NCBI RefSeq assembly: GCF_001723175.1
Contig: NC_064654.1
Location: forward strand, 868,001-932,000
Direction: 5' to 3'
Length of the DNA: 64,000 bases
From: Penicillium oxalicum
Taxonomy: Eukaryota; Ascomycota; Eurotiomycetes; Eurotiales; Aspergillaceae
Under the pieces are notes generated by a model, which worked only from the letters and a program-made list of their open reading frames with translations, was not told where the DNA came from and did not search any database. A program made the position numbers and the translations under genes. Below are positions 11,009-21,554 of the stretch, in pieces (positions within the stretch are counted from its first letter, which is position 1; the number at the start of each line of letters is the position of its first letter).

Positions 11009-13423
11009 ATGGCGATTTCAGATATCTTCAAACGTAAAGGTCGGTTGGGGCCCCGACAGGAAGGAGAGACCACTGTGATCGTCACGGAGGATCATGTCGA
11101 AGTGCCGGTGCCGGTGATTGACAAGTTGGATGGCACCACCGTGGACGAGGAAAAGATCAAAGTGCTCGATGAGACAGCGGCCATTGAGCACGAGAGCCAC
11201 GACAATCCCGAGATCGCCGCCTTGCCGTTGCAGGTGCGCCAATTGATCAACCTGACTGACGATCCTACGCTTCCCACCATCACGTTCCGCTACTTTGTCT
11301 TGTCGGCGCTCTTTGTCATTCCCGGCGCATTCCTCTCGCAGATGAGCTATTTCCGAACCACCAAGGCCCCCTACTCGGTTTTCTTTGTCCAGATCGCGTG
11401 TCACTATGCTGGTCATTTCCTGGCACGAACCCTCCCGACGTGGACGGTTCGCGTCCCGGGCACCAACTGGGGATTCAGCTTGAATCCGGGTGCGTGGAGC
11501 ATCAAGGAACACGTGCTGGTCACGGTGACTGCGGCTTCTGGGGCGACCTACAACCTGGGATACGCCCCCATTGTCTTGGCCGAGCTGTGGTACGGATATC
11601 GTATCCCCCCGGCGGTGGCGATCTTCTTCATGCTGGCGATTGTCTGGATCGGATACGCTTTCGCGGCTCTGGCCCGAAACATCCTCTTGCCCGATCCCGA
11701 GTACATCTGGCCACAGGCCTTGATGCAGACCACTCTCTTCGAGACCTTCCGCAAGACGGACAACTCGTCTCGCCTGGCCAAGCGCCAGATGAAGGTCTTC
11801 TTCTTTGCGCTTTTGGGAATGACGCTGTGGCAGTTCCTTCCCGAGTACGTGTTTCCCTTCACCTCCTCGCTCGCCTTTCTCTGCTGGGTTGCGCCACGCA
11901 ACCCAGTGGCCAATTTTATCGGATCGGGCCTGGGGGGAATGGGGTTTCTCAACCTCTCCTTGGATTGGTCGAACATCAACTGGAATGGATCCTCCATCAT
12001 GTTGACTCCGTGGTGGACGCAAGTGATTCTCTTCTTGGCCTTTGCCTTTAACTGTTGGGTCCTCATTCCGGCCGCGAAATGGGGCAACCTCGGGTCGTTC
12101 AAGCATGGCATCATGACCAACACTCTTATGCTGGGCAATGGAACGACCTACCCGACGACCAAGGTGTTGACGCCAGACTTTCACCTCAATCAGACCGCCT
12201 ACGAGCAGTACGGCCCCATGTATATGGGAATGCAGAATGTGTGGGCGACTTTCTTCGACTACGCCAAGCTCCCCGCGGCCATCACCTGGATTGCCACGTT
12301 TGGGTTCTCCCAAATCAGCGCGAACCTGCGGAAAGTGTGGGAGACTCGCAAGGCGACCAAGGCCGCCCAGGCCGCCGGAACTTCCACCGCTGACCAGGGC
12401 CAGGGTCGAGGTATTCACTACGCCTACCACGATCGACTCAATGTGATCCAGCGACAGTACAAGGAGATTCCCCAGTGGTGGTATCTGGCCCTGTTCCTGG
12501 CCGGGTTCCTCACCCTGATTGTGAGCATTGCATGCGGGTATCTGTTCATTCCCATCTGGACTCTCTTTGTCGCCTTGGCCAGCGCCGCTGTGTTCATCAT
12601 CCCGTTCGCGTGGCTCTATGCCATCTCCAACTACCAACTGGCCACAGGCTCGTTCAATGAGCTCATGTATGGATACATGGTCCACACCAAGGCCGGCTCG
12701 ACGCATCAGCATCCCTGTGGACCCTCGGTGTATGGCGCCATCGCCGGCGACGCGTGGTATCGGGCGCAGTACATGTTGCAGGACCAGAAGATTGGACACT
12801 ACATGCACATCCCGCCGCGGGAGATCTTCTTCTCTCAGATCTTTGGCACCTGCATGGGTGTGCCGATCAACTACGCGGTCATTCGATGGATCATGGACAC
12901 CAAGGGTGATTTCATCACCGGCAAAAAGGCCGACCCGCTCAACCAGTGGACGGGGCAAAGCCTGCGCAACTCAAACACGATGGGGATTCAATATGCCATT
13001 CTTGGCCCCAAGCGCCTTTTCGCCGAAGCCGAGATGGCTCCCCTGCCCTGGTCCTTCCTGGTGGGCGCGGTCATCCCGCCCATCCTCTACGTCCTGCACC
13101 GATGCTTCCCCCGCCTGCGCATTGACCTGTGGAATGTCAGTATCTTCTTTGGCGGTCTTGCTGTGTTCTACGGTAATGTCAGCACCGGATACACCTCTGC
13201 CCTGATTGGCGGATACATTGTGATGTACTGGGCTTATCGGAAGCACTTTGAGGTGTGGAAGCGGTACAACTATCTGGTCGCGGCGGCCTTTGATGCCGGC
13301 TTCAACCTGAACATGCTGTTGATCTTCTTCTTCTTTGGTGCGGGCAAGCAGGTTTCCATGCCCGCCTGGTGGGGGAACAATGGTGACTCGGTGGAGCGAT
13401 GCTTTGCCTTGAAGAAGTGGTAG
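11009..13423 (+). CDS. OPT-family oligopeptide transporter
   Basis: Proton-coupled plasma-membrane importer of small peptides or peptide-like metal/siderophore ligands, by family. A single 804-codon exon. I chose ATG 11009 (AAAA-ATG-GCG context); the frame opens 66 bp earlier at a GTG but has no ATG there. A hydrophilic N-terminal tail of about 100 residues is followed by a large polytopic region with many hydrophobic helices. OPT-typical motifs are visible: an SLNPGAW/WSIKEH segment early, GLGFLNLSLDW-like GGMGFLNLSLDWSNI in the middle, and an ELMYGYM-plus-GDAWYRAQYMLQDQKIGHYM-type segment in the second half. Length is near the usual 750-900. Substrate cannot be read from sequence; fungi carry many paralogues. 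It stands alone, with no visible metabolic neighbours. Confidence 0.93.
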   Translation: MAISDIFKRKGRLGPRQEGETTVIVTEDHVEVPVPVIDKLDGTTVDEEKIKVLDETAAIEHESHDNPEIAALPLQVRQLINLTDDPTLPTITFRYFVLSALFVIPGAFLSQMSYFRTTKAPYSVFFVQIACHYAGHFLARTLPTWTVRVPGTNWGFSLNPGAWSIKEHVLVTVTAASGATYNLGYAPIVLAELWYGYRIPPAVAIFFMLAIVWIGYAFAALARNILLPDPEYIWPQALMQTTLFETFRKTDNSSRLAKRQMKVFFFALLGMTLWQFLPEYVFPFTSSLAFLCWVAPRNPVANFIGSGLGGMGFLNLSLDWSNINWNGSSIMLTPWWTQVILFLAFAFNCWVLIPAAKWGNLGSFKHGIMTNTLMLGNGTTYPTTKVLTPDFHLNQTAYEQYGPMYMGMQNVWATFFDYAKLPAAITWIATFGFSQISANLRKVWETRKATKAAQAAGTSTADQGQGRGIHYAYHDRLNVIQRQYKEIPQWWYLALFLAGFLTLIVSIACGYLFIPIWTLFVALASAAVFIIPFAWLYAISNYQLATGSFNELMYGYMVHTKAGSTHQHPCGPSVYGAIAGDAWYRAQYMLQDQKIGHYMHIPPREIFFSQIFGTCMGVPINYAVIRWIMDTKGDFITGKKADPLNQWTGQSLRNSNTMGIQYAILGPKRLFAEAEMAPLPWSFLVGAVIPPILYVLHRCFPRLRIDLWNVSIFFGGLAVFYGNVSTGYTSALIGGYIVMYWAYRKHFEVWKRYNYLVAAAFDAGFNLNMLLIFFFFGAGKQVSMPAWWGNNGDSVERCFALKKW

Positions 13424-14003
13424 AGCGGATGGACGCTCTCGACGATGGCGATGAATCTTCATGACTGAACGATGGCTGGTACACGTAGTTTTTCCATTCG
13501 CCCAATAATGGTGATAATAGTATATGCCAACAATGAACCTCACTCGGACAGAGCACTCTGGACTCGTCTCAAAACACACCCCACAACATCCCTTAAGCCA
13601 CGGTCACCTTCCTGAATACCTTGACTCCCAATGAGAGGATCAGTAATATGATCAACTACCGGACCTATCCCTCATCAAGAGGTATTCTTCCATGCCCCGA
13701 TGCCCTCGTCGAAACTCGAGTCCCACGACGGCCAGCGCGAGCTGAGGGTCGCCCCACCACGACGAATCACCTCTGCGGATCCCGTGAGAACCGTCCCTTG
13801 CTGCCGGTTGTTTTTGTTGGAAAGCTCCCCCCGCCAAACCACCTTGCAGACCGTCTCTTGTTTCTGAAATTCCTACTTCCCACCGCACGACCTTCCTCTC
13901 CTTTCTTCTCTTTCTCTCCCGGACCTCCATCCTGTCAAAAACATTTCCGACTCCACATTCTCTCGCTCATCAGATCCCCCTGCATCCTCCCAGTTTCTTC
14001 ACA
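13424..14003. other. Intergenic, OPT terminator side and chz1 promoter
   Basis: No gene seen. The last 150 bp before the chz1 ATG are strongly CT-rich (TCTCC/TTTCTC tracts), the normal fungal leader. Confidence 0.4.
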
Positions 14004-14634
14004 ATGGGTGACCACGCCACTACCAACAACTCCTCCGCCACAGCTACCACCGAGGCCGCCTACGCCGACAAGGGCAAGGGCAAGGCCCAGGACCCCGACA
14101 TGAGTATGGAGGATGACAGCGACTCGGAATCTGACAATGGTGAAGAAATGGTGCGTCGACCTTGTGCTCGGTAGAGTTGGTCGAGGACAATGACTCGACT
14201 TGGAGAGAGAGATGACATGATGAAACTAACTTCTTGCGACAGGTCGAGGTCGGTATGTAGACGCCCTTTTCAACTCTCCATGATACCGTGACGTGGCTCC
14301 TTTATCTCGTGGAGCGCATTGTGCTCTCCACCCTCGCTTATGCCAAGCAAAGCGCCCAACTAGACCCGTCTTATTGCCCGTCGACGATGATGGGAGTCAC
14401 CACACCGTGAAAGTATTCTTGACTAACTCGGACTCTAACCACGCAGACGAAGAGGAAGCCGACGATAGCCTGGAGCCCATCTCCGAGTCCAACATCATCA
14501 GCAGCGGTCGTCGCACCCGTGGCAAGAACATCAACTGGGAGGAAGTGCGCAACAAGACCGACGATATGGATGATGACGAGGACGACGATGAGGACTACCA
14601 GGGTGGAGCTGATGATGATCAGATGCGCGACTAA
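14004..14634 (+). CDS. chz1: Histone H2A.Z-specific chaperone Chz1
   Basis: Small acidic nuclear chaperone that in yeast holds H2A.Z-H2B dimers for exchange by SWR1. Exons 14004-14150, 14243-14252 and 14447-14634 give 114 residues. The N-terminal part is Ser/Thr/Ala-rich, followed by an acidic run and then the conserved CHZ segment, in which acidic residues precede a SSGRRTRGKNINW core; the C-terminus is again Asp/Glu-rich (MDDDEDDDED). Length and charge pattern fit fungal Chz1. The middle exon is only 10 nt (coding V-E-V plus one base); both flanking introns have good GT and AG borders and skipping it would shift the frame. A 25-base C run lies directly after the stop codon. Confidence 0.88.
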
Positions 14635-14646
14635 AGACTCTTTGTT

Positions 14647-14671
14647 CCCCCCCCCCCCCCCCCCCCCCCCC
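14647..14671 (+). repeat. Poly-C homopolymer, 25 bp
   Basis: An unbroken run of 25 C residues begins 13 bases after the chz1 stop codon and would lie in its 3' UTR. Runs of this length are unstable in copying and hard to size by sequencing, so the true length is uncertain. Confidence 0.9.
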
Positions 14672-15920
14672 TTTCCAATGGGGTGGCCGGTTTCTGGACC
14701 CTTTGCTTCGAACGCAGAATTCGGATAAGGAGTGAAAGATGGGCAATTGTTCATTGATCGTCCTTTATTTTCTGCTTCTCTTTCTTTTTGCTTCTTCAGA
14801 CGCTCTCTGGCGAGTTGAAGGGTGTAGCCTATTTCTTATCAGTTTCTCTATGGGTTCAAAACGGAGGGTCGATGGCATCTGGCTACTATGTGAGATGAGA
14901 ATTTGAGCTTGCGTCATCTATGCAGCGACGACTATGATTCAATGAAGCCTAATTGTTTTTTTTCTGCTTCTTTTTTTTTAGGGTGGTCGGTTTGGGTCAA
15001 CAAGTTGGTGAAACCATGGGATGTAAATCACCCCCAGTATTGCTCTCCTTTCCTAGGTAGATTTGAAAAGACATATCATGGACGCGGTATCGAGTCACGA
15101 ATACAAAAAAGTGACATTGATCGAAAAAAGAGTCACTCCGCAATGCCGACAATGGTTCTATGGACTAGCCCGCATGGTGGACGGAGCTTGAGATGCATCA
15201 GGACAGCTGCCTTTGTCGATACATGGAAGGGCAGGAGTGGGTCTCTTTGAACTGTTTGTCTCCTCAGACTCGATAGTCAACTACTACCAGAGGAGTACTG
15301 TATGAGGCTCTAGTGTCTCGTACGGGATCCGATCTACTAGTTCGATGCAAGAAGCCAACAGCGCCAAGAGAGCGAGCCGAGCCTTTTATTTACGAAAAAT
15401 CTGACAAATATGCCATCTCACCGAATGCGCCGCAAGTCCTGTACTGTACCCTTATATCTTGACACCTACAGCGAACTACTCGCCCTCGAAGGCTGGACTC
15501 TTCATTATTTTAGTAGCTAGCTTATGGTACCAGCTAGCAGTCACTCATCCACCATCACGTGCAACACAGTTGGTCTCGCCCTTTCCGAAGACGCTCGGAC
15601 CACCTTCATTTGTCGACCGTCTCCGCAAACATTCAAAGAGCCCAACTGCAACTGGATACTCCGAGAGAGAGACCAACTAAGCTTCTTTCGTCTCCAGTTT
15701 CCACCCTCGTCGGACCTCAACATAATGGTCCCGGCTCACTGATAAAGAGGAGAACACTATAATAAAAAAGAGACGCCGAAAGAGAGAGAGAGAGAGAGAC
15801 GCCCCCACCTTCTTTGGATTGATATGGTTCTTATTGCACTCCATTGAACTGGTGCGATATTCTGAGTGATCGTGTTCCGATTTTGAGATCAGCCGGGCTT
15901 ATTGTGGGAGAATCGACTCG
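14672..15920. other. Intergenic, no gene recognised
   Basis: T-rich 3' flank of chz1, then unremarkable sequence. A GA dinucleotide repeat of nine units lies at about 15783-15799. The bet1 promoter occupies the right end. I see no coding region or RNA gene. Confidence 0.4.
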
Positions 15921-16827
15921 ATGGCTTCACGGTAGGTATAGTTTGACTTGTTCGATTCCTCCCTTCCCTTTTGAAGAATCGCAGTCGCAGTCGCACTCTC
16001 GATGACAAACTGTACATGGATGGATGTTGCACCAACTGTGCAATATACGCTTGCGGACCACACACCCCCCTATTTCCCCTCTCCAAAATCCACAAGGCTG
16101 ACTTTTGACTGCATCTCGCCATTCGATCAACAGATTCCCACGTCAACGAGACCCACGCTCGTCCTCCTCCTTATTCGACTCGTATGGCGGCGGCGATTCC
16201 CGCCCGGCGAGCAGATCTCCTGCGTCGGTAGGCGGATACGGATATGGAGGATACGCTGGCCCAGCAGTCAGCGCGTACCCTGGTACCAATGGCAGTGCCA
16301 GTTTTCGCAGTGTAACACCGGATAAGAAGTATGTCTGAAGAGTTGCGATCAAGGGCCAGATATTGTACAAACGAGAGGACTTTCCATTCCACCCCCCTCT
16401 CTCCGGCCTCCCTGTTGAAAGATCTAACTGTTGTCATCAAATTACAAAGGGGCCACTATTCGGACGCGGTACTATCATCACTCGAGTCTCAGAATGATGC
16501 CGAGGTTGAAGGAATTACAGCCAAAGTGAAGATGTTGAAAGATGTATGTGTCACTGAGAGCACTCCCCCCCCCCTTAAAGACCTAAAATACCAAGACTGA
16601 CTCGTTTGCCAACCACTCTCTAGATGACGATAGCAATCGGCGACGAGATCCGCGATACATCCTACCTCAACACCCTTGAAAATTCTTTTGAAAGCACCCG
16701 TGTCCGACTTCGCGGGAATATGACCCGTATGCTTCGCATGGCCGAGCGAACGGGGATCAGTTGGAAAGTCTGGCTGGGCTTTTTCACCGCTGTGTTCTTG
16801 CTGTTCTTCTACGTGTGGCTGTTTTGA
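15921..16827 (+). CDS. bet1: ER-Golgi Qc-SNARE Bet1
   Basis: Tail-anchored SNARE for fusion of ER-derived vesicles with the early Golgi. Exons 15921-15931, 16134-16328, 16450-16543 and 16624-16827 join in frame to 167 residues; the first coding exon is only 11 nt (MASR start). Residues 1-65 are Ser/Gly/Tyr-rich and disordered. The SNARE coiled coil follows, with the family landmarks LESQN near residue 80 and a GDEIRDTSYLN segment near 105. A short basic stretch (RMAERTGISWK) leads into a single C-terminal hydrophobic helix ending in WLF, as expected of a tail-anchored protein. The order MASRF, LESQ, GDEIR, SGIS-like and terminal helix matches yeast Bet1 rather than its relative Sft1. Introns are 202, 121 and 80 bp. 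Confidence 0.9.
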
Positions 16828-17669
16828 GCGACGGGGGTAGTCGATGCAGAGTCCGCCGTCTTTCTGTACGATCTGAACCCTGCACGTGGTCTAATTAGTC
16901 CGATGACGAAACGAGGAGCTATGAAAACATATTTGTTGCGACACCCGTGACCACGAGAAGTCTGTCCATCTCGACTTCAGCAACCGAGTATCCCACTGCA
17001 ACTTTCTCGGAGGGACGGAGATTGTGGCAGGTGGGAGAATGGCTTCTTCCACGTTGCTCGCCTGCCCGTGGCTCAAATTTGAGCATCAGGTGCCCATTCG
17101 GTGAAATGTGTTAGTCGCGAAATGATCTTGTTGTAGTAGCGAGTGCCTGCTACGGCTGAGAGGGTTGCTGAACCCTTTTGAGCTTGCATCAAGTGACGTG
17201 AAAGGGCACGAACCCCGTCGCTGGAAAATTCTCTAATACCTAATAATCCCTTTTGTACATAGTTCTTTTTGCTCTGCCATATGTTCGATGGAAATGAAGG
17301 AATTCCCTATGCCCTGTCTTGTTAGTCTCATGACGGGGTTCCATGGCGCCGTGGCCTTTCTTTCTTTCTTTTTTTTTTTTTTTAAAAAAAAGTACATGCT
17401 GTACATTCCTATTCCTATTCCTACTGAACATGATTCCTGTCTTGTGTGCCCAGTCCACAATCTCATTCATAAGCCCTCCGATCGAATGGCATCCCCACGT
17501 CTAGCGACACGTCCAACGAAACCCCTGTCAACCCAACGCCACCGCTCAAAAACACGAGAAAAGGAAGTAAAAAGATCCCCTCAAAAAGGAGGTCGGATCT
17601 TTATCGATGCATGAACAGAAAGAAGACAATCTCTCCTTTTCTTCACCGTTCTCTCGGTCCAGCAAGCTC
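16828..17669. other. Intergenic between convergent bet1 and apc15
   Basis: Convergent 3' flanks. Contains an A/T-rich patch with a T-run then A-run near 17369-17391. No coding region is apparent. Confidence 0.4.
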
Positions 17670-18996
17670 TTAGTCAAGACTATCCCGAGGACCACCGACA
17701 CGACGAGGATACCGTCGCGCCAGACCATTTCGCCGACTTCCCTGGCTGGTGATCGAGGCCCGCAGATCATCCTCTTCGTAGAGCATACTGCTCGAGTCCA
17801 GGGCATCGCCTCCACCACTCCAGCGATTGATAAATCGGCGCTGGGCCTCGGTTTCACCGGATCCGCTGGGCCGCGGACGACGCATCAAGGGCGGAGTGGG
17901 CAGGCCCCGACTATTTGGCGTGCTGGTGCTGGTGCGGCAGTTGTCCATGCGTTGTCGAAACACGTTTCCCGGGATCGACACCAGACTCTGTTCGTGATTC
18001 TCTTCGTCTTCGTCGAACTCGTCCTCGGTGTCAGTGTGCTGCCATTCTCCCGATTGATCTGCGTCGGGAATGTCATCGTCCAGATCACGAGTGAGATTTG
18101 CATCTTGTCCGTCTTCATTCTCCTCCTCGTCCTCATAATCATCCAATGCACTCCCTCCTTCCGCCTCGGGCACATCCGCGTCGAGATCAGGCTGTTGATC
18201 AAAATCCTCCTCGACCTCCTCGGCATATAACCCCGACGTATCCGCATACCCATCCTCCTCCTCATCTTCCCCTGGATATCCCTCCGGAATCTCATCATCC
18301 AAATCCCTCTCCATATAGCTCCCATCTTCCTCGAACCCTTCCTCACCTTCCTCCACCAACCCTTCTTCATCCGCATCCGGAATCTCCGCATCCAAGTCCC
18401 GCTCCTCTCCCTCCTCCCCCATCGTCAATCCCAATTCATCCGCATCCATACCCCCCGCCGCGGCCGTCGCCGCCGCCAACGCCGCCGCTTCTTGCTCCGC
18501 CGCCAGTGCGGCAAGCGCCTCTTCCCGCTCGGCCTCCTCCTCTTTCATGCCGAGCATGGTCTTGGCACACCCGGCGGGGCGGATCCATGAGGATCCAAAG
18601 CAGGCGATGGTGTTTTTGCGGGCGCGCAGATTGCGCTCCTCGGCCTGCAGAGCCGAGAGGCTTAGATCTGCGGTGCGGGGAGGGAGAAAGGCACTGCGGT
18701 GATTTCGTTGGTGGGTGGTCTGGGAGGCATGATTGCGACGGTGAGGCGGAGGATGTGGTTGTTGAAGAGGGTTTGATTCGGGGCCAGATAGCTGTTGAGA
18801 GGAGGGACGATGGGGATTCGAAGGGCCGAACCAGAGTTCATGGGACTGATGGAGGCAGGAAGATCTTGATTAGTTGGCAGTCATGCAATATCAAGGGGTC
18901 AGTAGAAAGGATTGAGTCACTGTATACTCTTGGGGCAGGGTGTGGTGTGTGTGTCGGGCTTACATCCTGCGGAGCGATGAATGGGAGTGAGAGCAT
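17670..18996 (-). CDS. apc15: Anaphase-promoting complex subunit Apc15/Mnd2
   Basis: Small regulatory subunit of the APC/C; in yeast (Mnd2) and animals it governs release of the checkpoint complex and Cdc20 turnover. Two exons, 18964-18996 (MLSLPFIAPQD) and 17670-18845, are joined over a 118-bp GT-AG intron to give 402 residues. The N-terminus carries the Apc15 hallmarks: an SHELWF motif at the junction, and about 90 residues later an ALQAEE segment, an RARKNTIACFGSSWIRP segment, the CAKTM motif and a Glu-rich helix. The rest is highly acidic and contains four imperfect copies of a D-L-D-x-[DE]-[IV]-P motif. The tail is Ser/Arg-rich. The first exon is easy to miss, since an internal Met at 18557 starts a shorter open frame that would lose the conserved N-terminus. 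Confidence 0.88.
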
Positions 18997-21554
18997 GATG
19001 TGCGTGCTCTATGTGCTGTGGAATCTTGTGCTCAATGTCCAGAGGCCTTGAATTGACAATGGATTGTCTGGTGCAATAGAATGCTGAATAGGATCTGTGG
19101 TGCCAACTGCGATGTTGTCTCTTTTTTTTTTTTGATGCTTCCGACCGCGTCGAGCGCGTTCCGTTAGACGATTGTGACGTCGAGAGATGCGCGCTCAGGT
19201 ACGATTTTCCAGTCCGCCCGATAGTAATCGCGATTGGCGGCAAGAGCTGGCGGAACAGCTTACAGGACTGGTTCTGTTGGACAGCAGACGTTACACATGG
19301 TCCACTCTATGGGGTAAGATGTCACTGGGACAACTAAAATATTCTAGCCAAGTGTGGATATGAGGGTTTGTGGGAAGAGAGTACTTGCTTCTAAATGAGC
19401 TGTGTAGATCAAGGATCCGACTTGGAAAGCAGTACGTGCTAAAAAAAAGCAAAAAAAAAGATACGTTGAGCGGAGATAAAAGGGCCAGCTTTGTGGCTCC
19501 GTTGATTCTGCAGCTGTAAGGTACCATGTCAGATACCTTTGACGCAATTCTGTGTGACAGAAATGACTACAGGAAGCAATACTAGAGTTTTTTTTTTAGT
19601 TATTTATTCTTCTTTTACAAAGAAAGCCACCAAGGTTTAAAAGCCTTTGTAGAGTTCAAAGTGACATGCGAATGACCCTGCAGAGGCTGCTAGTACTCCT
19701 AAGAGCTGGAATCGAGTGTGGTGTGATCATGGAGACCGGCGCTGCAGAATTAAACAGGTTCGAGTCGCCCTAGAGATGAGAGCAAAAAGGTTGATTTGTG
19801 GTGTAGACAGTTGTTGTGAGTTGGACCTTCTTACTATTTGATTTTTGTCCCTTTCACAGTTTTTCTCTTTCCGGATCATATACTACGTACTTGAATTGTT
19901 GTTGGGTTGTGGTTGGGTCGCTGGAAAAGTACTCACTCTTCACAAGTAAAAGGAAATTCGTCTTAACATTGTACATGCCAACATGGGATCAGGAGACAGG
20001 TCTCTTTCTCTGTAATTTCTGGAAAAGTGACAATTCTTGACCCCGGCACCATCTATAACAGCTTCGTGGTCATTCTCCTAGCTGGTCTTCCACGGTGGTC
20101 TGGGAGACGGTCAACAGAGTCTAGAGTCCTGAGCAGTATGGAGTCGAGAGTACAGACAATCACGCATATCACAATCTTTTCAATCCGAGCTAAGAAAACC
20201 CTGATCCTTGACAATCCACTCTCAAGTGGGGGGGGGGGATATGGAAATGATAATGATCAACAAGCATCCTCGCAAAAACTCCAGAGTGTCACTAGTCCTC
20301 CGACAGCACCTTCATTTCCACCACGCGGTGGGCACCTGACACAGAAGCGGTGTACCCGAAGCTCGTGGTCATCATCGGCTCACGGAAGAAACCTCGCCAA
20401 TTTTAGCGGTGTCGGACATCGGACTCTCTCAACTCCTCGGTGCCCTCATCCCACACAGAACTCACCCTTCCCGCGAGTCGCAGAGCCGTCGGATTTCGGT
20501 AGAATCCCAAGGTCCACGAAATGTGAGGCTCCAAATGGAGTGATAGCAAACGACAATTAAGGCGCAGCTACCCACGGTTTTCTCCACCTTCCCCCTCCGT
20601 GGATGATCGCCGTCAGATTGATCCATCGTGTCGCTTCGCTTAGCTCGCAAAATTCCTCCTGATCTTCAGACGCTAGCCTCGCGCGAGCTGTGCCCTGTGT
20701 TGATTGTGGGTCCGTGCCGGTGGCCTGGGCCCTGTTCCTGTTTTAGCCCAAGATAACCTTGTCTTGCGATCTGAGTTCGCAAGGGTGCGCTGAACCATGG
20801 GACCCCTCCTCTCCTGTGTGGTCTCTGGAACAGGGTAGATGCAGCAGCAGTGGCTCTTCGCAGACGTCTCCATTTGCGAGCTTGAGCGGCATATGTGCCC
20901 ACGTTTTGAAATTCTCTTCCGCTGATCAAGAATTCTCAAGGGGGGTCACTTCAATATGACACCTCCCGCGCCGAAGCCTGAGAGAGACTCTGTGGCAGAA
21001 TCGGGCAGGAGATCTCGGCTGTCCTGACCAAGTCTGGTGGTGGACTTGGGTTGCGTGCTCAAGAATCAAACACACCATCTTCAATCTCAATCCCATACGA
21101 GAAGTCTCGGTTGTTTTCCCCGTTCCAATGCACAGCGATCTCCCAAATCAGGGCCAGGTCTTCTTATCGGGCGCCCCGATGAACTATCGAAACGCCACGG
21201 CTGACAGCCGTGGAAAAAGACTCCACTTGGGTCCCCAAAACGTGGCATAACAACCGACCCGAGACTCACGTTGCTCCAGTCCGGGAAGTTTGTGCAATAG
21301 TGAACGAGGTGTGAGCCTGAACGCGAACGGTGGAAACGATGGACAAAACAGAGCTTCTTACCGACGAGGCGAGTGAGAGACAGGATTAGCCTAGGGCCCA
21401 CAGTTGAGGGATGACTATGGCTGATCGACTGGTTTGTCTCTATATGTAGAGTCGGCTCCGTCCTGCTTTTCCTCGTCTTTTTGTCGTTTTCTTGGAGACG
21501 CCTGTTGAACTCAGATTGAAGTCAATCCACTCGTTTCTCTCAACACCGAACAAC
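18997..21554. other. Intergenic, no gene recognised
   Basis: About 2.5 kb between the divergent apc15 and the GPI-protein gene. It contains T-runs near 19124 and 19590, an A-run near 19442, and a G-run near 20229. One frame of 177 codons at 20027-20560 has no motif and odd composition; I do not call it a gene. A GGTTCGAGTC near 19759 resembles a tRNA B box but no acceptor or T-stem can be paired around it. Confidence 0.4.

Noticed and set aside
11018..12958. A 646-codon minus-strand frame under the OPT transporter
   Set aside because: Shadow of the OPT gene; Gly/Arg/His-rich with no motif, while the plus strand has clear OPT family sequence.
19750..19775. tRNA-like B box GGTTCGAGTC
   Set aside because: Flanking bases cannot form a T-stem or acceptor stem, and no A box lies at the right distance.
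20027..20560. A 177-codon plus-strand ORF
   Set aside because: No homologous motif, mixed composition, a homopolymer G-run inside, and no promoter-like leader.
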